Positions 55,729 through 63,873 of a DNA stretch of 64,000 nucleotides are shown here, one piece after another; the stretch's first letter is position 1, and each line of letters begins with the position of its first letter. The translations under genes were made by a program, and so were the position numbers. The notes below the pieces were generated by a model. That model was not told the origin of the DNA, did no database searches, and saw only the letters and a list, made by a program, of their open reading frames with translations. Location of the stretch: contig CANRLH010000001.1 of assembly GCA_947631455.1 (NCBI GenBank), forward strand, positions 248,001-312,000, given 5' to 3'. Source of the DNA: an uncultured Clostridia bacterium (GTDB lineage Bacteria; Bacillota; Clostridia; Oscillospirales; Ruminococcaceae).

Positions 55729-56469
55729 ATGAGGAATAGTTTAAAAAAGATAACCGAAGCGGGACTTACTCTCGTAGTAGTAAGTGTGTTTGTATTATGC
55801 TATTACGTTGCAAAGGATATCAACGCAGTGGTAACTGATAATGCGGCCGTGGCTGTTTCTTCAGCGTCAAATGTGCTTCCGGAAATTTTGCTTGATGCCG
55901 GACACGGCGGCTTTGACGGCGGCTGCGTAGGAATAGGCGGAGAGCTTGAAAAGGATATAAATTTAAGCATTACGAAAAGTCTGTATTATCTTTGCGATAT
56001 ATTCGGCTATGAAACGAAAGCCACACGGCTTAAGGATATAGCCATAAACGACAGTGGATTAAAGGGCATTTACGATATGAAGCAGTCAGATATGAAAAAC
56101 CGTCTTGAGTTTTTTAAATCAAGCGATAATGCAGTGTGCGTGTCTATTCATCAGAATCAGTTTACAGACGAGAAATATTCCGGAGCCCAGATGTTTTTCA
56201 GCAATAAAAATCCGCTGAATGAAAGGCTGGCAACTGAGATCCAGCAGAGTATCGTAAGCCTTACACAAAAGGAGAATACCAGAGAGATAAAGCACGCGGA
56301 TGATATGTTTTTGCTTACAACGGAAAACCCTTCGGTGATGGTAGAATGCGGATTTTTGTCAAATTCAGAGGAATGCAAAAAGCTAAGCGACAAGGGCTAT
56401 CAGAAGAAAATGGCTTTGTCGGTGTTTTTGGGACTTAATAAATTCGTAGCAGAAAACTACAGCGCTTAA
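55729..56469 (+). CDS. cwlD: N-acetylmuramoyl-L-alanine amidase (CwlD-like)
   Basis: A 246-residue amidase_3 enzyme with one N-terminal membrane span (about 12-32). The zinc site is made by His in ILLDAGHGGFDGG, Glu in the EKDINLSI region and His in CVSIHQNQF; the catalytic Glu lies in VMVECGFLSN. The short, single-span form with no SPOR or SH3 domain fits CwlD, which trims spore cortex peptidoglycan to muramic lactam. I choose the ATG at 55729, after AAGGGG; an in-frame ATG nine codons earlier has no ribosome site. Next to radA, as a separate unit. Confidence 0.87.
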   Translation: MRNSLKKITEAGLTLVVVSVFVLCYYVAKDINAVVTDNAAVAVSSASNVLPEILLDAGHGGFDGGCVGIGGELEKDINLSITKSLYYLCDIFGYETKATRLKDIAINDSGLKGIYDMKQSDMKNRLEFFKSSDNAVCVSIHQNQFTDEKYSGAQMFFSNKNPLNERLATEIQQSIVSLTQKENTREIKHADDMFLLTTENPSVMVECGFLSNSEECKKLSDKGYQKKMALSVFLGLNKFVAENYSA

Positions 56470-56520
56470 TATTGCAAAAAGAAAGATAAGTTAATAAAAA
56501 GGATCGTTAAAGGAGTTAAA

Positions 56521-57897
56521 ATGGCAAAGGTTTCAAGAGTTTATGTATGCTCACAGTGCGGATATGAAAGTGCAAAATGGAACGGAAAATGTCCGGGCTG
56601 CGGTGAGTGGAATACGCTTGAGGAGGGTGTAGCCGTAGGCAAAACACAGACGGCTTCAAGAACAGTCAGAGCGGTAGCAGACATAACAGGTGCGATCTCT
56701 TCGCTTTCGTCTGTTGACACCAGATCAAACGAGATCAGATATAAAACCGGGCTTAAGGAGCTTGATCGTGTACTCGGAGGAGGACTTGTCAAGGGCTCGC
56801 TTGTCTTGCTGGGCGGAGAGCCGGGCATAGGAAAGTCGACTATACTTTTGCAGATCTGTGAGTATCTTGGTCAGGATAAAACAATCCTTTATGTCTCGGG
56901 GGAGGAATCGCAAAGGCAAATAAAGCTCAGGGCAGACAGACTTAGGGTGTTTACAGAAAACCTGTATCTTCTGGCATCTACCGATGCAGAAGCAGTGTGT
57001 GATGCTGTCGTTCGTGAAAAGCCGGATATAGTCATAATCGACTCTATTCAGACAATGAGCATTTCAGCGCTTTCCTCGGCACAGGGAAGTGTGACACAGG
57101 TTAGAGAATGTGCCAACCTTTTTATGAAGACCGCAAAGGGCGAGGAGATACCCTTCATAATCGTAGGACATGTAAATAAGGACGGCGCAATCGCAGGGCC
57201 AAAGGTCATGGAACATATCGTAGACGCTGTTCTTTACTTTGAGGGGCAGAGAAATATGTCTTATAGGCTTTTGCACGCAGCGAAAAACCGTTTCGGGCGA
57301 GCTACTGAGATAGGCGTTTTTGAGATGACCGATAAGGGATTGCTTGAGGTCGAAAATCCATCCATGATGCTTCTTTCCGGCAGACCTATTGATGTTTCGG
57401 GCTGCTGCGTTGCCTGCTGTATGGAGGGAAGCCGCCCGATCCTTGCGGAGGTTCAGGCACTAACTGCCAAAAGCGGGCTTGCTGTCGGCAGAAGGACCTC
57501 CACTGGATTTGATTACAACCGTTTGTCGATAATCATAGCGGTTTTGGAAAAGCGCATAGGGCTTCACCTATCAAGCTTAGATGTTTACGTAAGTGTTGTA
57601 GGAGGACTTCGTCTTGACGAGCCTGCGGCAGATCTGTCTATTGCACTTGCGATATATTCGTCAGTTACTGACAAGATAGTTTCGGACAAGCTGCTCGCGT
57701 TTGGAGAAATAGGTTTGGGCGGAGAAATAAGAAACGTTTCATACGTGTCACAAAGACTTGAGGAGGCACAGCGTCTGGGATTTGAAAAATGTATAGTGCC
57801 GAAGGCTTCGTTAAAGGGAATTGACAAGTCGAGGTTTTCGATGAAGATAGTCGGGGTAACAAGTTTAAAACAAGCCTTTTGCGAAATGTCAGAATAA
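56521..57897 (+). CDS. radA: DNA repair protein RadA (Sms)
   Basis: A 458-residue RecA-like ATPase that drives branch migration in recombination. Order: C4 zinc finger (CSQCGYESAKWNGKCPGCGEW), Walker A GGEPGIGKST, Walker B VIIDSIQTM, the RadA-specific KNRFG motif (AAKNRFGRATE) and a C-terminal Lon-like domain with DVYVSVVGGLRLDEPAADL. Size is standard. AAAGGAG precedes the ATG. It starts 51 bases after cwlD and is probably read from the same transcript. Confidence 0.96.
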   Translation: MAKVSRVYVCSQCGYESAKWNGKCPGCGEWNTLEEGVAVGKTQTASRTVRAVADITGAISSLSSVDTRSNEIRYKTGLKELDRVLGGGLVKGSLVLLGGEPGIGKSTILLQICEYLGQDKTILYVSGEESQRQIKLRADRLRVFTENLYLLASTDAEAVCDAVVREKPDIVIIDSIQTMSISALSSAQGSVTQVRECANLFMKTAKGEEIPFIIVGHVNKDGAIAGPKVMEHIVDAVLYFEGQRNMSYRLLHAAKNRFGRATEIGVFEMTDKGLLEVENPSMMLLSGRPIDVSGCCVACCMEGSRPILAEVQALTAKSGLAVGRRTSTGFDYNRLSIIIAVLEKRIGLHLSSLDVYVSVVGGLRLDEPAADLSIALAIYSSVTDKIVSDKLLAFGEIGLGGEIRNVSYVSQRLEEAQRLGFEKCIVPKASLKGIDKSRFSMKIVGVTSLKQAFCEMSE

Positions 57898-57921
57898 TTG
57901 TAAATTTTCTGTTAATTGTTG

Positions 57922-57950
57922 TTGACTTAGCATATTATGTATGATATAAT
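57922..57950 (+). promoter_or_regulatory. Promoter of the rplU-prp-rpmA operon
   Basis: TTGACT (57922-57927), 17 bases, TATAAT (57945-57950). Confidence 0.82.
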
Positions 57951-57956
57951 ACTTAA

Positions 57957-58063
57957 GCCGCTTATTGACGGTAATTATAAAGTTGATTAAATTGGGCATA
58001 TCTGTGCTTTTTAGTCACACCGAACAGTAGCGAGATCATGTAAAAAGAGAGGTGCATTTTAAG
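57957..58063 (+). ncRNA. Long 5' leader of rplU, position of an L21 leader
   Basis: A roughly 107-base untranslated leader lies before rplU, the position where Firmicutes carry an L21 autoregulatory leader. I could not verify the consensus structure by eye, so the call rests on position and length. Confidence 0.35.
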
Positions 58064-58372
58064 ATGTACGCAGTAATTGAGACCGGCGGAAAGCAGTATC
58101 AGGTAAACGAGGGTGATGTTATCTTCGTAGAAAAGCTTAACGCTGAGGCTGACGAAACGGTTACATTTGACAAGGTTGTAGCGGTCAGCGCGGACAGCCT
58201 TACGGTAGGCACTCCTTATGTAGAGGGCGCGTCCGTTTCGGCAAAGGTTTTGAAAAACGGTAAGGGCAAGAAGATCAATGTGTTCACTTACAAGCCTAAG
58301 AAGGGCGAAAAGAGAGCAATGGGACACAGACAGCCCTACACACAGGTAAGAATCGAATCTATCAAGGCATAA
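58064..58372 (+). CDS. rplU: 50S ribosomal protein L21
   Basis: A 102-residue L21 starting [14 protein letters not shown], the family N-terminus, and ending with the [21 protein letters not shown]-type basic tail. I use the ATG at 58064, which matches the canonical start; an in-frame GTG four codons earlier lies inside the ribosome site GAGAGGTG. First gene of the L21-Prp-L27 operon. Confidence 0.97.
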   Translation: MYAVIETGGKQYQVNEGDVIFVEKLNAEADETVTFDKVVAVSADSLTVGTPYVEGASVSAKVLKNGKGKKINVFTYKPKKGEKRAMGHRQPYTQVRIESIKA

Positions 58373-58689
58373 TGATAAAGGCTGATTTTTTTAAAAATTC
58401 AGACGACAAGCTGTTGGGCTTTTCTGTTTCGGGTCATGCCGATTATGGTGAAGAGGGCTTTGACATAGCTTGTGCAAGCGTATCAAGCGCGGTTATGCTT
58501 ACTGCGAACTCTATAACCGAGGTGTTTAAAATCAGCGCAAAGGTAAGGGTTTTGCAGAATGAAATTTTATTAAAGCTCCCTAAGGAAGACGATGAGGCGG
58601 ATAAGCTTTTACTTTCGCTTTTAACTCATCTTTATGAGATCAGCTCACAGTTTCCGGGGAGTATGAAGATCACGGTTTACGACCGATAA
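58372..58689 (+). CDS. prp: Ribosomal-processing cysteine protease Prp
   Basis: A 105-residue YsxB/Prp protease. Prp removes the N-terminal extension of ribosomal protein L27. The catalytic pair is at the same numbers as in Staphylococcus aureus: His22 in SGHADYGEEG and Cys34 in DIACASVSSAV. The ATG overlaps the last base of the rplU stop (TAATG), so translation is coupled. The L27 gene that follows has the matching cleavage motif. Confidence 0.94.
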   Translation: MIKADFFKNSDDKLLGFSVSGHADYGEEGFDIACASVSSAVMLTANSITEVFKISAKVRVLQNEILLKLPKEDDEADKLLLSLLTHLYEISSQFPGSMKITVYDR

Positions 58690-58732
58690 GCCGTGAAGCG
58701 AAAGACGGATCAGAAAGGAATGGTAACCAGTT

Positions 58733-59014
58733 ATGATTAGAATCAGTATGCAGTTCTTTGCTCATAAAAAGGGAATGGGTTCGACCAAGAACGGCCGTGA
58801 CTCAGAGTCCAAGCGTCTTGGCGTTAAGAGAGCTGACGGACAGTTCGTACTTTCCGGAAATATTCTTGTTCGCCAGAGGGGAACTAAGATTCATCCGGGA
58901 AATAATGTAGGAAGAGGCTCGGACGACACGCTTTTTGCAATGGTAGACGGCGTTGTAAAGTTTGAGAGAATGGGAAGAGACAGAAAAAAGGTTTCTGTTT
59001 ATCCGGAGAACTAG
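58733..59014 (+). CDS. rpmA: 50S ribosomal protein L27 with Prp-cleaved extension
   Basis: A 93-residue L27. Mature L27 of most bacteria begins AHKKG; here the precursor is [17 protein letters not shown], with the QFF-A site cut by Prp in Firmicutes. The N-terminal tail reaches the peptidyl transferase centre, so cleavage is needed for function. The start at 58733 has AAAGGAATGG upstream. A strong terminator follows. Confidence 0.97.
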   Translation: MIRISMQFFAHKKGMGSTKNGRDSESKRLGVKRADGQFVLSGNILVRQRGTKIHPGNNVGRGSDDTLFAMVDGVVKFERMGRDRKKVSVYPEN

Positions 59015-59031
59015 TTTATAAGTGCTAATTG

Positions 59032-59060
59032 ACCCCGAGAATTATAACTCGGGGTTTTAT
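59032..59060 (+). terminator. Terminator of the rplU operon
   Basis: ACCCCGAG and CTCGGGGT pair exactly, followed by TTTAT. Confidence 0.9.
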
Positions 59061-59172
59061 TTATGTCTCTATACTTAAATTTGGGTAATCGGGTATATAC
59101 GAAGAAAATAGGAAGTTGAGCATATTGTTATAAGAAAGTTAAAATACAGAAACTATACGATAGTTCGTTCAT

Positions 59173-59217
59173 TTGACATAAAAAACACTCTATGGTAAAA
59201 TATTCATAGGGTGTTTT
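59173..59217 (+). promoter_or_regulatory. obg promoter inside a terminator-like inverted repeat
   Basis: TTGACA (59173-59178), 17 bases, TAAAAT (59196-59201). AAAAACACTCTATG (59181-59194) is complementary (one G-U) to CATAGGGTGTTTTT (59205-59218), so the -10 box lies in the loop of a 14-pair hairpin. Confidence 0.65.
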
Positions 59218-59259
59218 TGTTGGATTTTACATAACCTACCGATAGAACGGAGGAGTTTT

Positions 59260-60534
59260 ATGTTTGTAGATATAGCGAGAATTTTTGTTAAAGCGGGCGA
59301 CGGAGGGGACGGCGCCGTATCATTTCATCGGGAAAAATATGTAGCTGCGGGAGGTCCTGACGGCGGCGACGGCGGAAAGGGCGGAGACATTGTTTTTGTT
59401 GCCGACAGCAATATGTCAAATCTGATAGACTTTAAATACAAGAAAAAGTTTATCGCCCAAAAGGGCGAAAACGGAAGCAAAAACAGATGCTTTGGAAAAA
59501 ACGCTCCAGACCTTATCGTAAAGGTTCCGATAGGTACCGTGGTTTTTGATGATGATACAGGAAGAATACTTGCGGATATTTCCGACGATGAGCCAAAGGT
59601 AATCGCGATAGGCGGAAAGGGCGGAAAGGGAAACGCTCATTTTGCTACATCAACGAGGCAGGTGCCTAAGTTTGCGAAGCCGGGCTTTAAAGGAGATTCT
59701 TATAACCTTCGTTTGGAGCTTAAGCTTATTGCGGATGTGGGACTTGTCGGGTTTCCGAATGTCGGAAAAAGTACGCTTATTTCCGTTGTTTCTGCGGCAA
59801 AGCCAAGGATCGCAAACTATCATTTCACGACATTGACGCCGGTTTTGGGAGTTGTAAAGGCAAAGGGCGAGTCTTTTGTTATGGCGGATATTCCGGGACT
59901 TATAGAGGGAGCAAGCGAAGGAGTAGGACTGGGACATGAGTTTTTGCGCCATGTTGAAAGGTGCAGGCTTATAGTGCACATAGTTGATGTTTCCGGCTCG
60001 GAGGGGAGAGACCCTAAGGAGGATTATGAGATAATATCTAGGGAGCTTAAGAATTTTAACGAGGAGCTTGCGGATGCGCCGACTATTGTTGCCGCAAATA
60101 AGTGCGATATTGCGACCGATGAACAAATAAAGGAATTTAAGGAATATATAAGCAAAAAGGGCTTAGAGGTGGTGGAGATTTCTGCGGCTACCACAAAGGG
60201 AACCGACATACTCGTTGATAAAATCGCAGAGGCTTTATCTAAGCTTCCGCCGGTAAAAAGGTACGAGGCGCAGCCGCTCACAAAAGAGGAGCTTGAGAGC
60301 AAGCTTACTTCAAACCGCGAGTTCAGTGTTACCGAAGAAGACGGAATTTTCTTTGTCGAGGCAGATTGGCTTTACGATATTCTTAGGGTCGTCAATATGG
60401 ATGATTATTCCTCGCTTCAGTATTTTCAGCGTGTTTTACAGACAAGCGGAATTATTGACAAGCTTGAGGAAATGGGAATAAACGAGGGCGACACGGTTGC
60501 GATTTTTGATTTTGAGTTTGAGTATATGAGATGA
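59260..60534 (+). CDS. obg: Obg GTPase (CgtA)
   Basis: A 424-residue ribosome-assembly and stress GTPase. The glycine-rich Obg fold is at 1-158 (GDGGDGAVSFHREKYV, GGPDGGDGGKGGDI), the G domain at about 159-330 with GFPNVGKST, DIPGLIEGA and NKCD, and the OCT C-terminal domain at about 345-424, present in Firmicutes. CGGAGGAG precedes the ATG. The common rplU-prp-rpmA-obg order is kept, but obg here has its own promoter. Confidence 0.97.
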   Translation: MFVDIARIFVKAGDGGDGAVSFHREKYVAAGGPDGGDGGKGGDIVFVADSNMSNLIDFKYKKKFIAQKGENGSKNRCFGKNAPDLIVKVPIGTVVFDDDTGRILADISDDEPKVIAIGGKGGKGNAHFATSTRQVPKFAKPGFKGDSYNLRLELKLIADVGLVGFPNVGKSTLISVVSAAKPRIANYHFTTLTPVLGVVKAKGESFVMADIPGLIEGASEGVGLGHEFLRHVERCRLIVHIVDVSGSEGRDPKEDYEIISRELKNFNEELADAPTIVAANKCDIATDEQIKEFKEYISKKGLEVVEISAATTKGTDILVDKIAEALSKLPPVKRYEAQPLTKEELESKLTSNREFSVTEEDGIFFVEADWLYDILRVVNMDDYSSLQYFQRVLQTSGIIDKLEEMGINEGDTVAIFDFEFEYMR

Positions 60535-60563
60535 CAAAAGCTTTGGAGGAGTTAAAATAGTCA

Positions 60564-60968
60564 ATGGACAAAAGAGAAGCAAAACAATACAGCCCATTAG
60601 CTCTTGCGTATCTTGGTGATGCGGTGTATGAGAGACTTGTGCGGAAGATGCTGGTGAAAAGTGCCAATATGTCTGCGGGAAAGCTTCACAAAAAGGGGGT
60701 TCATCTCGTAAACGCACATTATCAGGCGATCTGCGCAAAAGTCTTAGAGAGCCGCCTGACCGAGGAAGAATCGGATATTTTAAGAAGGGGAAGAAACGCA
60801 AAAAGTCTCACTGTTCCCAAAAATGCGGATGTGATCGAGTATAAGCTTGCGACCGGTCTTGAGGCGCTTTTCGGATATTTAGAGCTTATTGGTGACGAAG
60901 AGAGAATTAACGATATTTTTGATATTTGTATGGGCACAACTGACAGCGGAGGAAATGAAAATGCTTAA
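60564..60968 (+). CDS. mrnC: Mini-ribonuclease III
   Basis: A 134-residue RNase III-like catalytic domain without a dsRNA-binding domain, which matures 23S rRNA ends. Motifs: SPLALAYLGDAVYERLVR (the Asp of the active site), NAHYQA, and ATGLEALFGYLELIGDEERI, the second acidic helix. GGAGGAG lies upstream at 12-base spacing. Its stop overlaps the start of the next gene by eight bases. Confidence 0.94.
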   Translation: MDKREAKQYSPLALAYLGDAVYERLVRKMLVKSANMSAGKLHKKGVHLVNAHYQAICAKVLESRLTEEESDILRRGRNAKSLTVPKNADVIEYKLATGLEALFGYLELIGDEERINDIFDICMGTTDSGGNENA

Positions 60969-61410
60969 AAAATACAAAATCGGGTTTGACGTATGGGCGC
61001 TGTGGATTTTCGCAGTGATAATGCTTCCCAATATTGTCTGGCTGATATATTCAGGTCCGGATGACCTATTTTACAAAGAAACAGTTACGCCTAAAGTTGA
61101 CTTAATGGCTAACATATTTAGGTGTCTGATGCTGGTGTCGCTTTGCTTTATAAGAAATAAGACGGCAAACCGTTCGATAAAAAGTTCTCTTCCGGCAATT
61201 TCTGGAGCGTGTTGTATGTTTTACTACTCTGCGTGGATATTTTATTTCTGTGGAGAGGCAAGCAATTTGATAATAATATCGCTTTGCATTTTTCCGTGCC
61301 TTGCTTTTTTGATTTTTACTGTGTTTCGGAAAAATCCTTTGGCATTCATATTTGCAGCAATATTTACTGTACTTCATATTATATCAACGACTGTAAACTA
61401 CATAATGTAG
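60961..61410 (+). CDS. Polytopic membrane protein of unknown function
   Basis: A 149-residue protein with about five hydrophobic spans starting MLKKYKIGFDVWALW. I pick the ATG at 60961 because GGAGGA at 60948-60953 is correctly spaced for it; an ATG at 60955 is too close. It overlaps the end of mrnC and is translationally coupled. The aromatic, cysteine-containing spans (GACCMFYYSAWIFYFCGEA) do not match a family I know. Confidence 0.75.
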   Translation: MLKKYKIGFDVWALWIFAVIMLPNIVWLIYSGPDDLFYKETVTPKVDLMANIFRCLMLVSLCFIRNKTANRSIKSSLPAISGACCMFYYSAWIFYFCGEASNLIIISLCIFPCLAFLIFTVFRKNPLAFIFAAIFTVLHIISTTVNYIM

Positions 61411-61416
61411 CATACG

Positions 61417-61457
61417 AAAAATGTCTTCCGTCATTTTAGTGGCGGGAGACATTTTTG
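61417..61457 (+). terminator. Terminator after the mrnC operon
   Basis: AAAAATGTCT and AGACATTTTT pair exactly, with an inner TCCGTC/GGCGGGA stem. Confidence 0.82.
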
Positions 61458-61552
61458 TAATCAGTGCAAAAGACGATTTTCTTTTGACTTCTCGTTGCAT
61501 ATTCGCCGTACATATCCTAGTTGATTTTGAGGTCGCGCCTTAAAAACAAAAG

Positions 61553-61586
61553 TCCGTCGAAGAGAAACTCTTCGGCGGATGTTTTT
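61553..61586. terminator. Terminator of the small hydrophilic protein gene
   Basis: TCCGTCGAAGAG pairs with CTCTTCGGCGGA (one G-U) around AAA, with A/T runs on both sides. Confidence 0.8.
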
Positions 61587-61862
61587 TTAAAGATCCTGCA
61601 AATCGGCAAATGGGATGTCATTTTCAATATTATCCCTTGCCAGATCATTGTCGATTACGGGGTATACGTCAGACACAGGCTTTTCAGTTTTTTGCTTATG
61701 GGGCGTATCATGAAAAACCTTTTGAGCAGGAGCGTGAGTTCCTGAAATTATCGGTCTAGCGTGCTCCTTTGAGTGCTTGGCTTTCCCCTGAATCTCAGGA
61801 ACGGGAGCAGTGTCGTTGTGCGAGTTCGTCACATCCGGACGCTTCATACCTTGCTTTGCCAT
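61587..61862 (-). CDS. Small hydrophilic protein of unknown function
   Basis: A 91-residue soluble, probably disordered protein rich in Lys, His, Asp and Pro, starting MAKQGMKRPDVTNSHNDTAP and with VPEIQGKAKHSKEHARPI. No domain or membrane span is seen. AAAGGGG precedes the ATG and a terminator touches the stop, so expression is credible. It has the look of small spore or stress proteins, but I cannot assign it. The 306-base gap upstream of it (61863-62168) is AT-rich and otherwise holds only the weak promoter before the next gene. Confidence 0.65.
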   Translation of the reverse strand: MAKQGMKRPDVTNSHNDTAPVPEIQGKAKHSKEHARPIISGTHAPAQKVFHDTPHKQKTEKPVSDVYPVIDNDLARDNIENDIPFADLQDL

Positions 61863-62103
61863 ATAAAACCCCTTTCAAAAATTTAGTTTGTATTAGCGTT
61901 TCACGTTTATTTTCCCCTTTAAGTGTTTGCATATCCGCAAATTTATCAAACAAGTGATGGAAAACAAAAAAGACTGTGAGAATATTTTGTGATATCTTAT
62001 ACCAGAGATAACCGATTTACAAATTACAGCAGCTGTATAATTTGTAAAATATTTCCTATTGTTGTATATTAAGTAAACTTTTTATAAACTTCATCATTAT
62101 ACG

Positions 62104-62133
62104 TTGCCCGTTTGGTTTTTTATGTGATAATAT
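62104..62133 (+). promoter_or_regulatory. Weak promoter before the ComEA-like gene
   Basis: TTGCCC (62104-62109), 18 bases, TAATAT (62128-62133). Confidence 0.4.
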
Positions 62134-62168
62134 AAGTTATCGACATTTTTCGACAAGAGGTGACGGCA

Positions 62169-62981
62169 ATGAAGATAAGCGAGAACGGAATAATAGCGCT
62201 TATATCATCTGCCGTTTTACTTTTTTCGGGGATCGTTTATCTTGCGGCCTCGGACAAGCCAACGGATAACAGAATAATTATAACTCCCAACGATTCTGGA
62301 TCGACTCAAAGAGCTTTTGATAACCAATATGAAAATGAAACTGATAGCACAAAATCAGAAAAAAGCACAGCCTCAACCACGACTGTAAAGACAACAGTGG
62401 TTAAAACGCCACAGACGACCGCAACAAGCTATATCTTTCCCGCAGACATAAACAAAGCTGATAAAGGCATGTTGTGTGCGGTGTCGGGAATTGGTGATAA
62501 GCTTGCGGATAATATACTTAATTATAAAAGCCGGTACGGTGATTTTAAAAGTATGTACGAGCTACTAAATGTGGACGGTATCGGCGAAGGAAAGCTTGGC
62601 ATTTTGATGAAACATTTTTATGTTGTCAACGATATTGGAAGTCAGCCGCCACAAAGCGTAAGGAATACAGATGCCAAAACGGTGCAAACGACTTCAATAA
62701 TTTCTACCACAAACTTTACTACAACGTCATACAGCTCTGCTAAAACTACTACTGCTGCAACTGAGCCGCAGCCGGTTACTTCTGCAAGGAGGAAGGTAAA
62801 CATCAACACGGCAAATGCGGATGAGATACGCGATGCTCTTTTGATAGATGACGAGCTTGCAGCAGAAATAGTAGAGATAAGAGAGATGATAGGCAGTTAC
62901 ACCAATATCCGTGAGGTGCTTATGGCGGACGGCTTTTCTCAAGAGTTGCTTGTTGAGCTGGACGAGTATATTGATATTTAA
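62169..62981 (+). CDS. ComEA-like helix-hairpin-helix protein
   Basis: A 270-residue protein with a single N-terminal membrane anchor (about 8-27), a Ser/Thr-rich linker, a ComEA-type HhH DNA-binding domain (about 95-155, with DINKADKGMLCAVSGIGDKL and VDGIGEGKLG), a second Thr-rich linker, and a second degenerate HhH-like unit (about 210-268, VNINTANADEIRDALLIDDE). ComEA binds DNA at the outer face of the membrane in competence; no comEB/comEC is seen next to it. The ATG at 62169 follows AGAGGTG. Two HhH units rather than one is unusual. Confidence 0.85.
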   Translation: MKISENGIIALISSAVLLFSGIVYLAASDKPTDNRIIITPNDSGSTQRAFDNQYENETDSTKSEKSTASTTTVKTTVVKTPQTTATSYIFPADINKADKGMLCAVSGIGDKLADNILNYKSRYGDFKSMYELLNVDGIGEGKLGILMKHFYVVNDIGSQPPQSVRNTDAKTVQTTSIISTTNFTTTSYSSAKTTTAATEPQPVTSARRKVNINTANADEIRDALLIDDELAAEIVEIREMIGSYTNIREVLMADGFSQELLVELDEYIDI

Positions 62982-63065
62982 GCGACTTAAAATAAATATT
63001 TATCATTCGGTACTTGTATTATTGCTTTTAGTAGCCTCATAATATTTTAGTTACACGGTATTGCA

Positions 63066-63477
63066 TTACACAGAGTTATTACTTGTAATAATAAAAACGG
63101 GATACAACTCAATGTATCCCGAATTCGTACAGCGCTCGGCTGTATGGAAGGGTACTACTTCTTCTGGAGAGAAATAGTCGCAGGCACTGTGTATTCTTGT
63201 GGTGTTGTAGAATGTGTCTATGTATTCAAATATGAGCCTGCGGGCATGATCCATATTGCGGATTATAAATCTGTTGAGCCATTCGCGCTTTATCAGCGAA
63301 TGAAATGATTCTATGCAGGCGTTGTCCCACTTTTTTCGCTGTTTCAGATGGTTTTCTTCCCACAAAATCATAATATCCGCTTTTGGACAGCCCAAGTTTT
63401 TTGAGTACCCCGTTGACGGAAATATCCTGTCCTGACAGCTTTTCATGCTCTATTTGGCTGTACAATTTTCCCGTCAT
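63066..63477 (-). pseudogene. IS3-family transposase OrfB, deleted and frameshifted
   Basis: The N-terminal part from 63477 has an HTH_21-like region (SVNGVLKKLGLSKSGYYDF), then at about 63323 the frame changes into the C-terminal end of the integrase core (KKWDNACIESFHSLIKREW, with the catalytic Glu, then ACDYFSPEEV). The stretch with the first two catalytic Asp residues, about 150 codons, is missing. The start overlaps the OrfA stop (ATGA), as is normal for IS3 elements. Confidence 0.8.
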
Positions 63478-63767
63478 TTGCTCAGGATACCCATAGCTTT
63501 TTTTAATATTTCAAGTGCGTCCTTTGTATCTTTCAATTCCTTTTTAAGCCTTGCGATCTCTTTAGCTTCATCGCTTGAATAATTTCCCGAACCACGCATG
63601 ACGACCTTTCCTTCCTTATCCCGAGCCTCACGCCATCTGTGCAGCGATGAGTGATATACCCCTAAATTCTTTGAGCATGCCTCTAATGACAATTCTGGAT
63701 GCTCCCTGCGGTAATTCACCGCATCTTGCTTAAATTCCTGTGTGTACTGTTTTTGATGACTCCCCAT
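63474..63767 (-). CDS. IS3-family transposase OrfA
   Basis: A 97-residue helix-turn-helix (HTH_Tnp_1) protein: MGSHQKQYTQEFKQDAV, the recognition region SLEACSKNLGVYHSSLHRWR and a C-terminal leucine-zipper-like helix (IARLKKELKDTKDALEILKKA). GGAGGAAAAA precedes the ATG. It is intact, but its partner OrfB is broken. Confidence 0.88.
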   Translation of the reverse strand: MGSHQKQYTQEFKQDAVNYRREHPELSLEACSKNLGVYHSSLHRWREARDKEGKVVMRGSGNYSSDEAKEIARLKKELKDTKDALEILKKAMGILSK

Positions 63768-63873
63768 TGCTTTTTCCTCCTGTGTTCTTTTTACTTATTA
63801 TATCACTTGTTTGTTCACTTTAGGGTGTCCGGGTTTTATTCTAGCACTAGACGCTGCCGGTGAAGGCGGCGAA

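Larger units (their letters stand above)
63060..63838 (-). mobile_element. Defective IS3-family insertion sequence
   Basis: Two overlapping frames, OrfA (63474-63767) and a broken OrfB (63066-63477), give an IS3-type element of under 0.8 kb where about 1.2-1.5 kb is usual. The outer ends have weakly matching sequences, AAAACCCGGACACCC at the right (minus strand, ending near 63835) and AAAAACGGGATACAA at about 63093; the exact boundaries are uncertain. An internal deletion removes most of the transposase core, so it cannot move by itself. Confidence 0.75.
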
